A DNA stretch of 64,000 nucleotides. Source: Neobacillus sp. OS1-2 (lineage in GTDB: Bacteria; Bacillota; Bacilli; Bacillales; Cytobacillaceae). A program made the translations under genes and the position numbers. Numbering within the stretch: the first letter of the stretch is position 1; every line of letters begins with the position of its first letter. The stretch covers positions 3,748,001-3,812,000 of the forward strand of contig NZ_CP133265.1 in NCBI RefSeq assembly GCF_030915505.1. Direction: 5' to 3'. This document shows positions 53,162 through 62,036 of this stretch, one piece after another. Under the pieces are notes generated by a model, which worked only from the letters and a program-made list of their open reading frames with translations, did no database searches and was not told the origin of the DNA.

Positions 53162-54478
53162 GTGGCCAGCAGCGGCCGGATAGGCCAGTATAGAATATTA
53201 CATTCTGAAAAAAAATTATCTAAACATTTGTTAGAAACTGAATTATTTTCGAAAGCTTCATTATTTACATTTTTAGAAAAATATAAAGCGATCGTCATAA
53301 AACCGGCTTTTGGCCGAGGGGAAATCTGTATATCCACGGAACATAATCATTATAAGATTTTCTCGATGGCGAAGCTTACGGTCTTAATGAACAAAGAAGA
53401 CCTTTATCAACATCTGGTTCGTCATGAATTAACTGAAAAACATCATATCATTCAGCCTGGAAAATCCCAGTCTTGCTTCCTCAAGAGCCCTTTCCAATAT
53501 TTCGTCACAGTTCACCGGAAATTACCTTCCGCTGAGTGGCTCTATGTATCCAAGACGGAGAAGATTCGCTCTGTGACAGGAAAGTATTTTTATATGTATT
53601 TTTTTAAAAAAATCGAGAGCATAGCTATTTTAGCAGCAGAACGGCTCGGAGAATCTTTTCCAGAATGTAATACGATTGTGATTGAAATCGCTTATGACTT
53701 AAAAGGAGGGATATGGATCCAAGATACGGTTTTGCATTTTCCTAAAAGTAAGTGGAGCCAGTTCAATACACTTAATATAAATAGTACTCTTTCTTCCTTT
53801 TTACCAAATACGGATTTATTCAGTAAAGTTACTCTTTCTCATTTTCTGCAGAAATATAATGACGTCATTATTAAGCCTTGTGTCGGTCAGGAAGGCCGAG
53901 GGATTCTAAAGGTTACCTCGGACAATCAGCTTACGTATGCAATCTATGTTGGAAGAAAGAAAATCTTGAAGGCGAACTTCGAGGAAACGTATCATTTTAT
54001 TGAGGAACAACTTTTACCAAGAAAGTATTATATTGTTCAGCAAACCCTACCACTCGCGTCGATTGATGGGTGTCCACTTGATGTAAGAGTTATTGTTCAA
54101 ACATATGATTCAACCTGGCATGTGACTGGGAAAATTGTGAAAGTCGCTGCTCAAGATTTCTTTGTTACGAATATAGCCCAGAAACTACTATCACTGGAAG
54201 AGGCTATTCGAGACGCAAACATATTGAATAAAAATAAAGAAACACTTGAATCGGAAATGGAGGCCACATGTATTACTGCCGCTTGTCAGCTTGAAGCTAA
54301 CCTTCCAGGGAAGAATATCATTGGATTTGACATAGGCTTCACCCCACAAGGTGATATTTGGATCATTGAAGGAAATTATCACCCCAATCTTTCAATGTTT
54401 TATCGGCTAGAAGACCGGGATATGTATATGAATATATTAAGAGCGAAAAGGATGCGAGGTATCTCGATTTCTGATTGA
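53162..54478 (+). CDS. Double YheC/D-type ATP-grasp protein
   Basis: 438 residues made of two tandem ATP-grasp units. The C-terminal unit (about 205-438) is intact: VIIKPCVGQEGRGIL, YIVQQTLP, LDVRVIVQ and DIGFTPQGDIWIIEGNYHPN with the Mg-binding Glu and Asn. The N-terminal unit has the same order (VIKPAFGRGEICI, HIIQPGKS) but its metal site reads GGIWIQDTVLHFP, without the Glu/Asn pair, so it is probably inactive. Both repeats start with a similar ELFSKASLFTFLEKY / DLFSKVTLSHFLQKY, showing an internal duplication. Start GTG 53162 follows GAGGGGTGGG. Confidence 0.82.
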   Translation: MASSGRIGQYRILHSEKKLSKHLLETELFSKASLFTFLEKYKAIVIKPAFGRGEICISTEHNHYKIFSMAKLTVLMNKEDLYQHLVRHELTEKHHIIQPGKSQSCFLKSPFQYFVTVHRKLPSAEWLYVSKTEKIRSVTGKYFYMYFFKKIESIAILAAERLGESFPECNTIVIEIAYDLKGGIWIQDTVLHFPKSKWSQFNTLNINSTLSSFLPNTDLFSKVTLSHFLQKYNDVIIKPCVGQEGRGILKVTSDNQLTYAIYVGRKKILKANFEETYHFIEEQLLPRKYYIVQQTLPLASIDGCPLDVRVIVQTYDSTWHVTGKIVKVAAQDFFVTNIAQKLLSLEEAIRDANILNKNKETLESEMEATCITAACQLEANLPGKNIIGFDIGFTPQGDIWIIEGNYHPNLSMFYRLEDRDMYMNILRAKRMRGISISD

Positions 54479-54511
54479 TCCCATTCCCATCCACACAAAG
54501 TTTCAAACCAA

Positions 54512-54520
54512 GCATATAAT
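54512..54520 (+). promoter_or_regulatory. Possible sporulation (sigma-K-like) -10 element
   Basis: GCATATAAT resembles CATAnnnTA of late mother-cell promoters, about 34 bases before the start. AC dinucleotides lie 15-18 bases upstream. Weak, short motif. Confidence 0.25.
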
Positions 54521-54553
54521 TTACCATAATCAGTTACTTATGAGGTGAATTTC

Positions 54554-55336
54554 GTGAACGAAAACCTAGGGAAATGGAAACAAAGTTTGTTATTGCAACA
54601 AAATCCGGTAACAGCCAAATATACTCCAGAAACAACTATATATAGTCTTGAAAACCTAGTAGATTTTATTTGTCGTTATGAGTTTGTCTATGTTAAGCAC
54701 AATTCAACCGGGCAAGGTAGAGCCATTTATAAAGTTTACAAAAGAAAAGACGGGCAATATTGCTTTACCGGTTTTACCATGCAAGGTGAACCAATCCATA
54801 AATGTGTTACAGCAATAGAGGATTTCCACCAGCTTTTGCATCCATTTACCAAATTTGGGAGATTAAGCGGGACCTATATTATTCAAGAGGGGGTAAAGAG
54901 TTGGCTTCAGAATGGACAGCCTTTTAGCATTCGCGTTCATGTTCAGAATCTAGAAGGAGAGTGGGTGATAGGAGGAATGTATGGCAAGATTGGTATAGCA
55001 GAAACAAAGGATCATGGGATTGCCAATACCCATCGGGGGGCATATGTACGATCGATGGAAGAATTATTGATGCTCCATTCAAAAATGGATGATTCAACGA
55101 AAATGGATGTCATAAATTGTTTAAAGGAAGTCTCTATCAAAGCAGCGGAAGTAATTGCAACCTATTTCCCAAACAGGGAATATGGGATTGATTTTGGGTT
55201 AAATCGTGAAGGAAATCCTAGGTTATTTGAGGTAAACACAGCTCCAGGAATCGGAGGATTTGCCCGCATTGAAGATAAGACGATTTGGAAACGAATTGTG
55301 GCGATTCGGAAATTACAGGAAAAAGCTGATTCGTAA
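54554..55336 (+). CDS. YheC/D-type ATP-grasp protein
   Basis: 260 residues, a single YheC/D ATP-grasp unit. KWKQSLLLQQNPVTAKYTPET at the N terminus, VYVKHNSTGQGRAIY, YIIQEGVKSW, FSIRVHVQN and the metal site GIDFGLNREGNPRLFEVNTAPG with Glu and Asn. In B. subtilis YheC and YheD are spore-coat proteins; family members are expected to ligate amino acids to an acceptor. GTG 54554 follows GAGGTG; the GTG at 54545 is part of that site. It resembles the gene at 61140 (minus strand), probably a paralogue. Confidence 0.84.
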   Translation: MNENLGKWKQSLLLQQNPVTAKYTPETTIYSLENLVDFICRYEFVYVKHNSTGQGRAIYKVYKRKDGQYCFTGFTMQGEPIHKCVTAIEDFHQLLHPFTKFGRLSGTYIIQEGVKSWLQNGQPFSIRVHVQNLEGEWVIGGMYGKIGIAETKDHGIANTHRGAYVRSMEELLMLHSKMDDSTKMDVINCLKEVSIKAAEVIATYFPNREYGIDFGLNREGNPRLFEVNTAPGIGGFARIEDKTIWKRIVAIRKLQEKADS

Positions 55337-55422
55337 GTCTGCTAAAGGTAAGGAATCGCATCAATACCCAAACATGTATTATTTGATTTTCATACGATAT
55401 TGAGAAGAAAGGAGCGATGTTT

Positions 55423-56811
55423 TTGCAACCTTTACTAGTGAAAGACATTCGAAAATTACTACAAGGTGAATTAATTAACGGTTCAGAACTTTGGAAAGTA
55501 AGGGATGCCATTTATTATAATCGGCATGAACTGACGAAGCGGCGTACTTTAATGTTTGTTAGCAGAGGTGGTACAGTAAACTGGAATGAAATTAATAATA
55601 AGGGGCCATCTCTTGTTATTACAGATCTACCTGCAACAGAACTGGAAAATGCTCTGCCGGAAACGACTGTCATAAAAGTAAATAGTCTTGTCCAAGCATA
55701 CTGGAAATTTATTGAGTATTATCGAAGTCTTTTTGCGATACCTGTCGTTACAATAACGGGTACATGCGGGAAAACAACAACGAAAGATATGATAAAACAT
55801 ATTTTAAGTAAAGATTGGAATGTTCAGGCTTCCGAAAGCAGCAAGAATGAACCACGAAGATCCTTTCCATACTTAATGGGGATTAATGAAAAAACAGATG
55901 CTGCCGTTTTTGAGCATGGATTGGGCAATTCGGGTAATATTAAGCATCAGTGTATGATTTATCAGCCTACAATCGGAATTATTACCAATATCGGTGTTCA
56001 TCATTTAGATGGATGTAAAAATCTTGAGGGATATATAAGGGCTAAATCAGAAATAGTGGAGGGTATAAGGAAAGGCGGAACCTTAATATTAAATGCGGAT
56101 GATGAGAATACCCAAAAAGTTTCTTTACAATCCTTCAAAGGAAAGGTTATTTATGTTGGAGTAAAAAGGCAATGTGATTTTAGAGCTTCTAATATCAAGT
56201 TTGCCAATCGTGGAATGGATTTTACGCTACAAGTTAATGATAAAACCTATGAAGCTTTTATAGCAGGATATGGTGAACACCAAGTATATAACGCTCTTGC
56301 TGCACTCGCAGCTGTCCACGAGATGGGAATGACGATTGAAGAAGCAATTACTCGTCTTGGAACTTATCAAAATATGACTAGACATCTGGAATTTTTTAAT
56401 GGTAAAGGCGGAAGCACAATCATTGATGATACATGGACAATTAATCCTACTTCAATCGAGGCGGCACTAAAGGTCCTTGATTCTATCGGACATGGGAAAA
56501 ATGTTATTCTAGTATTAGGTAATATTAATAGATTGGGAAACTTTGAAAAGAAATATCATCGTGAAATTGGTACTATGGTGGCTAAAAGGAACATCCACAC
56601 TTTAATTACAATCGGAAATAAAGCTGAAGAAATTGCAAGGCAAGCGAGGCAGGACGGAAGCATGGCGGATATTCATATGTTTAAAGATGTTAATGGGCTT
56701 AAAGAGGTCTTGGATCCAATCCTTGATAGTAATGCAATTCTGCTTATTAAAGGACCAATGTCAAGCAGATCCATGATAGACTTTGCAAACAGTTTAAAAC
56801 AGGATCATTAG
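55423..56811 (+). CDS. MurF-like amide ligase, paralogue 2
   Basis: 462 residues. Start TTG 55423 gives (M)QPLLVKDIRKLLQGELI, aligning with the first residues of paralogue 1, and lies 8 bases after AAGGAG; ATG 55417 is too near that site. Motifs: P-loop GTCGKTTTKDM, LGNSGNIKHQ, TNIGVHHLDG, Lys in RAKSEI, GEHQVYNALAA, DDTWTINPTS (in place of MurF DDSYNANP), LGNINRLG and LIKGPMSSRS. An additional Mur-type ligase with a complete active site but changed acceptor motif. It ends the plus-strand part of the cluster with a strong terminator. Confidence 0.86.
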   Translation: MQPLLVKDIRKLLQGELINGSELWKVRDAIYYNRHELTKRRTLMFVSRGGTVNWNEINNKGPSLVITDLPATELENALPETTVIKVNSLVQAYWKFIEYYRSLFAIPVVTITGTCGKTTTKDMIKHILSKDWNVQASESSKNEPRRSFPYLMGINEKTDAAVFEHGLGNSGNIKHQCMIYQPTIGIITNIGVHHLDGCKNLEGYIRAKSEIVEGIRKGGTLILNADDENTQKVSLQSFKGKVIYVGVKRQCDFRASNIKFANRGMDFTLQVNDKTYEAFIAGYGEHQVYNALAALAAVHEMGMTIEEAITRLGTYQNMTRHLEFFNGKGGSTIIDDTWTINPTSIEAALKVLDSIGHGKNVILVLGNINRLGNFEKKYHREIGTMVAKRNIHTLITIGNKAEEIARQARQDGSMADIHMFKDVNGLKEVLDPILDSNAILLIKGPMSSRSMIDFANSLKQDH

Positions 56812-56818
56812 TCAATGA

Positions 56819-56858
56819 GAAAAAGCATTCGATGCCATATCGCATCGAATGCTTTTCA
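56819..56858. terminator. Very strong bidirectional terminator
   Basis: Perfect 15-bp stem AAAAGCATTCGATGC/GCATCGAATGCTTTT between converging genes. Confidence 0.93.
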
Positions 56859-56886
56859 TTATTTCTTCCACTATTATAAATAATAA

Positions 56887-58242
56887 TTAAAGAACACGTC
56901 TTGCCGTAACATAATTGTTCTTAGCCCAAACAGTGTCCAGACTTTCTTTCACTAAACTGCCGGAAGTAGAGAGTGAAAGAAATTGGTTTTCGCCCATATA
57001 GATTCCTGTTTGCGTAATCTTTGACCCGCTATTATCTGTAGAGAAGAATAGGAGGTCACCCTTTTGCAAATTAGCCTTTTGAACAGCTGTACCTATTTGC
57101 GCTTGTTGACTTGCTAGTTTATATTTTAAATCAATCCCTTGATTTTTATAGACATAGTAAGTAAATCCGGCACCTGTAAATGTTAAGGCACTCTCATTGT
57201 AGGTATAGCCAAATTTAGCTTTCCCAACCAAGCTCGAAGCAAAATCGACAATTTTATCTGCCGGTAATGTACTTGCTATTGGCTGTGTCACTACTGGTGC
57301 ACTACTTTCTGAAAAAACACGTTTTGCCGTAATATAATGTTGGTTATAATAATCAACGAACAGTACTCTAGTCAAGATGCCGTTTGAATTTGGTACAATA
57401 ATTCTGTGATCACCCGCATAAATGGCTACTGTTGACGGTGTGCTTGAACCTATTGAACCATTAAAGAAGATCAAATCACCTTTCTTTAAATCTTCACGTG
57501 AAACGGTTGTGCCGAGCTTCATTTGTTCTTTTATATTTGTTGTTCCTAGAGTAACGCCATTTGTTTTATAAACATAGTTAACAAAGCCTGTACCAGTAAA
57601 TTTCATGGCGTTTTCATCATTCACACTGCCCATGGTTACTTTACTCATTAAATTATATGCTTGTTCAACGATTGTTTCCCCCTTTGTTGCTGGGTTAGAA
57701 GGGAGTAATGTTGGTAATACTCTTCGGGCCGTTACGTAATTGTCTTTATAATAGGGCTTGCTATTTAAATCTGAAATGACAATATTTTGTTGCGGGTCTG
57801 CCATATGGATGACTTTATTATCACCAATATACATTGCAACATGATCGGGATCAGTGCCAGTTGATTTACTTCTAAAGAAAAGTAAATCCCCCTTTTGTAA
57901 TTGATCTCTTGCAACATAGGTACCTTGTTGCATCATATAATCTTCATTGTACGTTGCAAGATCTACACCGTTTTGTTCAAATATATACATAAGAAAAGAA
58001 GCACATGAAAATTTATAAGGGTAAGTTGGCTTGTACACGGAATTACTGTAGGTAGCCTTCCCTATTAAACTCTTACCAGTTTGGATTAACTGATCGGCCT
58101 TTGCTTCAACTGCTTGTTGGTTATTTTGCGGATTAACCGTTGCCGCTGAGACTTTTATTGGATTTATAGCGATTGGGCCAGCCAAAAAAGTACCTAAACC
58201 AATTGAGACTGCTAGTGTTGTTGTAACCAAACGTTTTTTCAT
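56887..58242 (-). CDS. Secreted triple-NlpC/P60 hydrolase with one active domain
   Basis: 451 residues. Signal peptide MKKRLVTTTLAVSIGLG... with cleavage after VSA-A near 33. Three NlpC/P60 repeats follow. Repeat 1 (about 45-175) has the catalytic Cys in FSCASFLMYIF and His in DHVAMYIG. In repeat 2 the Cys position reads FTGTGFVNYVY and the His position STVAIYAG; in repeat 3 FTGAGFTYYVY and TQTGIYMG. Both have lost the catalytic pair. B. subtilis PgdS, the poly-gamma-glutamate hydrolase, has the same three-repeat plan. A role in cutting peptidoglycan or a polymer made by the nearby ligases is possible. Start has AGGAGG. Confidence 0.87.
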   Translation of the reverse strand: MKKRLVTTTLAVSIGLGTFLAGPIAINPIKVSAATVNPQNNQQAVEAKADQLIQTGKSLIGKATYSNSVYKPTYPYKFSCASFLMYIFEQNGVDLATYNEDYMMQQGTYVARDQLQKGDLLFFRSKSTGTDPDHVAMYIGDNKVIHMADPQQNIVISDLNSKPYYKDNYVTARRVLPTLLPSNPATKGETIVEQAYNLMSKVTMGSVNDENAMKFTGTGFVNYVYKTNGVTLGTTNIKEQMKLGTTVSREDLKKGDLIFFNGSIGSSTPSTVAIYAGDHRIIVPNSNGILTRVLFVDYYNQHYITAKRVFSESSAPVVTQPIASTLPADKIVDFASSLVGKAKFGYTYNESALTFTGAGFTYYVYKNQGIDLKYKLASQQAQIGTAVQKANLQKGDLLFFSTDNSGSKITQTGIYMGENQFLSLSTSGSLVKESLDTVWAKNNYVTARRVL

Positions 58243-58407
58243 AGGTTACCTCCTAAGGTAGTTTACTTATTCTTAGGTTTGAGTTTACCATATAAAAGCG
58301 ACTGGTTTTTGTGGGAAAATATTCCGCCCTCCTTTGTTACAGGAGCAAAGACCATGCTCGTAAAGGCTTTTGCGGATAACTTTACAGTTTGGTTACAAAG
58401 GATCGAA

Positions 58408-58440
58408 GTGCTCCTATTCATATGCGGATGGGAGGAGCAC
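58408..58440. repeat. Inverted repeat upstream of padR
   Basis: GTGCTCCT and AGGAGCAC around a 17-base loop, no T run. Function unclear; nothing else but promoter sequence is seen in 58243-58536. Confidence 0.4.
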
Positions 58441-58505
58441 AAAGGATTTTATAAAAAAATGGCATTTTCTGCTTTACAATGCCACAAAATAATTGTAGAA
58501 TTTCT

Positions 58506-58530
58506 ATGTACCTAAAATACCTAGGTAGGT
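58506..58530 (+). promoter_or_regulatory. Probable PadR operator
   Basis: TACCTAGGTA palindrome at 58518-58527, preceded by a further TGTACCT, directly overlapping the padR ribosome site. A near copy, TACCTAGTA, precedes the DUF4173 gene at 59523-59531. Autoregulation is likely. Confidence 0.5.
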
Positions 58531-58536
58531 GAAAAA

Positions 58537-58884
58537 ATGTTTAACCGTGAATTGGTCAAAGGCAGCACATCGTTAATCTTACTCCAATTATTAAACGAGC
58601 GGGATATGTATGGCTATGAACTAGTGAAAGAGCTTGAACAGCGAAGTGATCATGGTTTGAGCGTGAAAGAGGGGACCTTGTATCCGGCACTTCATAAGCT
58701 TGAGAAGCAAGAGTATATCGAATGTTATTGGCAGGAGCAGGAAAAGGGCCCAGCACGCAAGTATTACCAGATTACCAATGCCGGAAAAGATTTATTAGAT
58801 GAAAAAACGCGTGAATGGCAGGATTTCGTTAAGGTAATGAACAAGGTGATTGGGAGATCGAAGCATGGAACGGCAGAAGAATAG
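58537..58884 (+). CDS. PadR family transcriptional regulator
   Basis: 115 residues. Winged helix with [30 protein letters not shown] and [10 protein letters not shown], the PadR hallmarks; a C-terminal dimer helix follows. TAGGTAGGTG before the ATG serves as ribosome site and lies inside the putative operator. It overlaps the next gene, a HAAS-domain membrane protein, by 20 bases. PadR-HAAS pairs are frequent in Firmicutes and often control envelope stress or membrane proteins. Confidence 0.92.
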   Translation: MFNRELVKGSTSLILLQLLNERDMYGYELVKELEQRSDHGLSVKEGTLYPALHKLEKQEYIECYWQEQEKGPARKYYQITNAGKDLLDEKTREWQDFVKVMNKVIGRSKHGTAEE

Positions 58885-59503
58885 GTTTCTTGAAGAATTG
58901 GCCAAGGGTCTTGGAAATCATCAGGATAAAGAGGAAATTCTCCTTGAATACGCATCGCATATTGATGAAATTATAATTGAATTCTATGAATGTTCGAACG
59001 AAGAGGAATTGCTGGAGCGGATTGTGTCAAGGCTTGGATCCCCTGATGAGATAGCAGAATTATGGAAAGAAGAGCTTTCCGTAACTCCGAGTAATATGAA
59101 ATGGCTGTTTATTCTCTTGAATATCCTTTTTTTTGGTGGAGGAAGTTTACTAACACTTGCCCATAATCTCTATCAATGGCAATGGTTAAACACTATTTGG
59201 CGATATTTAACGACAATCCCTACCTTAATTGCTTTTTTGTATATGTTTTTTTGGGCATTACTTGGCTACGAAATTGGTAGAGGGTTTGGACACGGTGGGA
59301 GAAGACTTCTCAAGAAGACCTTCCTATTATCGCTCATTCCCAATTTAATCTTAATGGTTTTAACCGTTTTTCAAATAATCCCACATTCGTGGTTCGCCCC
59401 ATTACTGACAAAAACGTTTATTATTGCTTGTATCATATTTACTTTTTTCCTTTACCCTATAAGCTGGATTGGCTACCGCTGGGGGCGAAGGGCTTCGATA
59501 TAA
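58865..59503 (+). CDS. HAAS domain (DUF1700-like) membrane protein
   Basis: 212 residues. The N-terminal 75 residues are the soluble HAAS helical unit ([22 protein letters not shown] and [12 protein letters not shown]), followed by four membrane helices (about 80-100, 120-142, 160-178, 188-207). Function unknown; such proteins partner PadR regulators encoded just upstream. GGGAGA lies before ATG 58865, within the end of padR, so translation is coupled. A TTG 15 bases upstream is in frame but not needed. Confidence 0.82.
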   Translation: MERQKNRFLEELAKGLGNHQDKEEILLEYASHIDEIIIEFYECSNEEELLERIVSRLGSPDEIAELWKEELSVTPSNMKWLFILLNILFFGGGSLLTLAHNLYQWQWLNTIWRYLTTIPTLIAFLYMFFWALLGYEIGRGFGHGGRRLLKKTFLLSLIPNLILMVLTVFQIIPHSWFAPLLTKTFIIACIIFTFFLYPISWIGYRWGRRASI

Positions 59504-59573
59504 GCAGTTTTTTTTGCCTATATACCTAGTAAAACTATATATATAGAAAATCTACTTAAAAGAGGGATGAAAG

Positions 59574-61037
59574 ATGGAAACGAAAATTGGCAAAAGGGAT
59601 GGACTCTTTTTATTTTTATGTTTGCTTCTCGGAATCGTAGCGGAAGAATCATTTTTTCGCGGGCAAATCGGGATTTCATATTTGATATTTATCATCGCTT
59701 TTTATTCAGTTTTTTACCTGCGGTACCGCGGTTATCCATTTTCACATCAACGATTTGGCTACCTTGTCCTTTGTTGTATTTGGCTCCTTTCAGCAAGCTA
59801 TTTTTTAAATAATAATATGCTGTTTTACGGGCTAAATATTATGGTGATTCCCGGCTTGGTTATTTTTCACTTAGTATTAGTCACGAGCCCAAAAAGTTTT
59901 CAATGGAGTCAACCTATTTTTGTTTCCTACCTATTTTCTAGGCTGTTAGACGCACTGAAGTACAATGCAGTGATTGCTGCCTATTTAGGCAAAGGGATAA
60001 AAGGTAGTGTAAACGAAGATAAATTACTTATTTGGAAAAAGGTTTTAATTGGTGTGGTCATTTCCGTTCCAGTACTGGCTGTAGTCCTAAGACTTTTAAT
60101 GACAGCTGATTCAAAGTTTGAGCAGATTCTTGGGGGCATTCCTAATTGGTTTCGAGTGGTTGACACCGAAAGTTTTATCAGAATCATCTTTATACTTATC
60201 GCTACAGCGGCAATATTTTGTCTGCTGCAGGTTTTGTTACAGAAACAAATTAAAGTCATGAAGCAGGAGGCAAGTTTACATCACTTCCAAAAGCTTGACC
60301 CGATTATTACCATAACTGTGCTGGTCTTAATCAATATCGTTTATATCTTATTCACCCTGGTACAATTCAAGTATTTCTTTAGCGGCACTTTACAGGGTGA
60401 TCTGACGTACGCGGAGTATGCAAGAAAAGGGTTTTTTGAACTCTTGTTTGTCACGATGATTAATTTGTCAATCACCATCGTTGTGGTAACTTTCGGTGAT
60501 CGGGGGAAAATTGGTATACAGCGCTTTACGCAGCTTATGCTTACTATTCTTATCCTATCTAGTGGAGTGATGCTTAGTTCGGCATTTTTGCGATTAAGTC
60601 TTTATGAGGATGCATATGGATTTACCTTTACGAGGGTGCTAGTCCATTCATTTATGATTTTCCTTGTGGTCATCTTTATCTATACCTTGGTGAAAATTTG
60701 GGTTGAAAAATTATCGTTAGTTCATTTTTATTTTATCATCACATTAATTTACTATACTGCCATAACCGTTATCGATTTAGATAAAATTGTTGTAAAGGAA
60801 AATATGAATCGTTTCGAACATACTGGGAAAGTTGATGTTCACTATTTAAACAGTTTGTCGCCAACAGGTGTCCTTGGATTGATTGACCTGTACGAAAAGG
60901 GTAAGAATATTCCGGAGTTGCAAACGATATTACTTGAGAGGCAAAAGGAGGCAAATAGTGAAAGTCTCCCATGGCAGTCGTATAACTTAAAAAGAGAGCA
61001 GACTGCAGATAAACTGAAAAAGTTACAACTGCAGTAG
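59574..61037 (+). CDS. DUF4173 polytopic membrane protein
   Basis: 487 residues with ten or more membrane helices. The C-terminal half matches DUF4173 (DUF4153-like): LTYAEYARKGFFELLFVT is diagnostic, followed by helices and the soluble tail DVHYLNSLSPTGVLGLIDLYEK. Function unknown. AAAGAGGGATG precedes the ATG. A TACCTAGTA box and TATATATAG upstream suggest its own promoter under the same PadR control as the two preceding genes. Confidence 0.85.
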   Translation: METKIGKRDGLFLFLCLLLGIVAEESFFRGQIGISYLIFIIAFYSVFYLRYRGYPFSHQRFGYLVLCCIWLLSASYFLNNNMLFYGLNIMVIPGLVIFHLVLVTSPKSFQWSQPIFVSYLFSRLLDALKYNAVIAAYLGKGIKGSVNEDKLLIWKKVLIGVVISVPVLAVVLRLLMTADSKFEQILGGIPNWFRVVDTESFIRIIFILIATAAIFCLLQVLLQKQIKVMKQEASLHHFQKLDPIITITVLVLINIVYILFTLVQFKYFFSGTLQGDLTYAEYARKGFFELLFVTMINLSITIVVVTFGDRGKIGIQRFTQLMLTILILSSGVMLSSAFLRLSLYEDAYGFTFTRVLVHSFMIFLVVIFIYTLVKIWVEKLSLVHFYFIITLIYYTAITVIDLDKIVVKENMNRFEHTGKVDVHYLNSLSPTGVLGLIDLYEKGKNIPELQTILLERQKEANSESLPWQSYNLKREQTADKLKKLQLQ

Positions 61038-61051
61038 TGGATGCTTTGGAC

Positions 61052-61092
61052 AATAAGAACTCCATACAAATAAGGTATGGGGTTCTTATTTC
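61052..61092. terminator. Terminator after the DUF4173 gene
   Basis: 16-bp stem AATAAGAACTCCATAC/GTATGGGGTTCTTATT (one G-T pair) followed by T-rich sequence. Confidence 0.85.
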
Positions 61093-61139
61093 ATTCAACT
61101 TTTGACCACTTTTTGTTAGGTAAGGTTCCTTTTCATGAT

Positions 61140-61898
61140 TCATTTTCGATTAAGACGATTTTTCTTAATTTGATTCACAACTGATTTATCCTCTAGATGA
61201 TAGAAAAATTTGATACTTGGTCTCATGTTGACTTCGAAAATCCATACCTCGCCAGATGGATCGATACCAATATCAATTCCGCATTCCTTCAGCCAATCAT
61301 GTTCAGCATGAAAAACTCTTCCTGCTTCAAGACAAAGTAGTTCGATTTTTTCTTCTACAACTCTCGCCTCCTGTTGGTTCATGTGTAGATGCAGTAGGAG
61401 AAGCTCACGAATGGGTAACGCTCTTGCTCCGCGATTCCGATTGACGATCCCATCTTCCTGGTTACCAAGTTTACCAAGCATTCCTCCTAAAACCCATTGA
61501 TCCTTCACATATTGAATGTGAACACGAACTCCCAATGCTTGTCCATCAGCTGTGAAACTGGATATACCTTGTTGAATAATATAGTTTGGAAGTGATTTTT
61601 GAATATGGTTTGAGTAAAGAAAGGTCAAGACTTCTTCCATGTTGAAACATTCTTTATCCATCTTTGAACCCGTATTGGTATAGCCGTTTATGGAGTAAAT
61701 TCCATTACTATTTTTACTAATCCGAATGACTCCTTTTCCTTCTCTTCCTCCAATCGGTTTTACATAAACAAAGGATGAACGGTTCAAAAATTCTTGTAAT
61801 ACATCTTCACTAAAAACCTCTGTTTCTGGGAAATTTCGAGATGTGAGTGGATTTTGTTTTAATCTCACAGCCTGTTCCCACTTATTAATCTGATGCAC
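61140..61898 (-). CDS. YheC/D-type ATP-grasp protein
   Basis: 252 residues, one YheC/D ATP-grasp unit with all key parts: VYVKPIGGREGKGVI, YIIQQGISSF, LGVRVHIQY and GIDIGIDPSGEVWIFEVNMRPS (metal-binding Glu and Asn). N-terminal KWEQAVRLKQNPLTSRNFPET parallels KWKQSLLLQQNPVTAKYTPET of the gene at 54554, so the two are paralogues. Start GTG 61898 with GAGGTG 9 bases upstream. It lies 4 kb away from the main ligase cluster on the other strand and probably belongs to the same pathway. Confidence 0.84.
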   Translation of the reverse strand: MHQINKWEQAVRLKQNPLTSRNFPETEVFSEDVLQEFLNRSSFVYVKPIGGREGKGVIRISKNSNGIYSINGYTNTGSKMDKECFNMEEVLTFLYSNHIQKSLPNYIIQQGISSFTADGQALGVRVHIQYVKDQWVLGGMLGKLGNQEDGIVNRNRGARALPIRELLLLHLHMNQQEARVVEEKIELLCLEAGRVFHAEHDWLKECGIDIGIDPSGEVWIFEVNMRPSIKFFYHLEDKSVVNQIKKNRLNRK

Positions 61899-61929
61899 CT
61901 AAAATTCACCTCAATTCGAATATCTTCCA

Positions 61930-61958
61930 ACTTATTTTATTCCAACAATAAAATAAGT
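61930..61958. repeat. Perfect 12-bp inverted repeat before the ATP-grasp gene
   Basis: ACTTATTTTATT and AATAAAATAAGT with a 5-base spacer, about 32 bases upstream of the GTG start on the minus strand. It may be an operator or a leader hairpin. Confidence 0.5.
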
Positions 61959-61997
61959 GTGCTAAGGCGAACATGTAGTGTGGGGGATAGAAACTGG

Positions 61998-62031
61998 GCA
62001 CAAACAAAAGGCAGAATCGATTGATCCTGCC
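61998..62031 (-). terminator. Reverse-strand terminator after the TIGR00266 gene
   Basis: Stem GGCAGAATC/GATCCTGCC (one G-T pair) leading on the minus strand into TTTTGTTTG. Confidence 0.8.
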
Positions 62032-62036
62032 CCGCA

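Noticed and set aside
58279..58515. 78-codon frame between the NlpC/P60 and padR genes
   Set aside because: No ribosome site, no recognisable protein pattern, and it covers promoter sequence and an inverted repeat.
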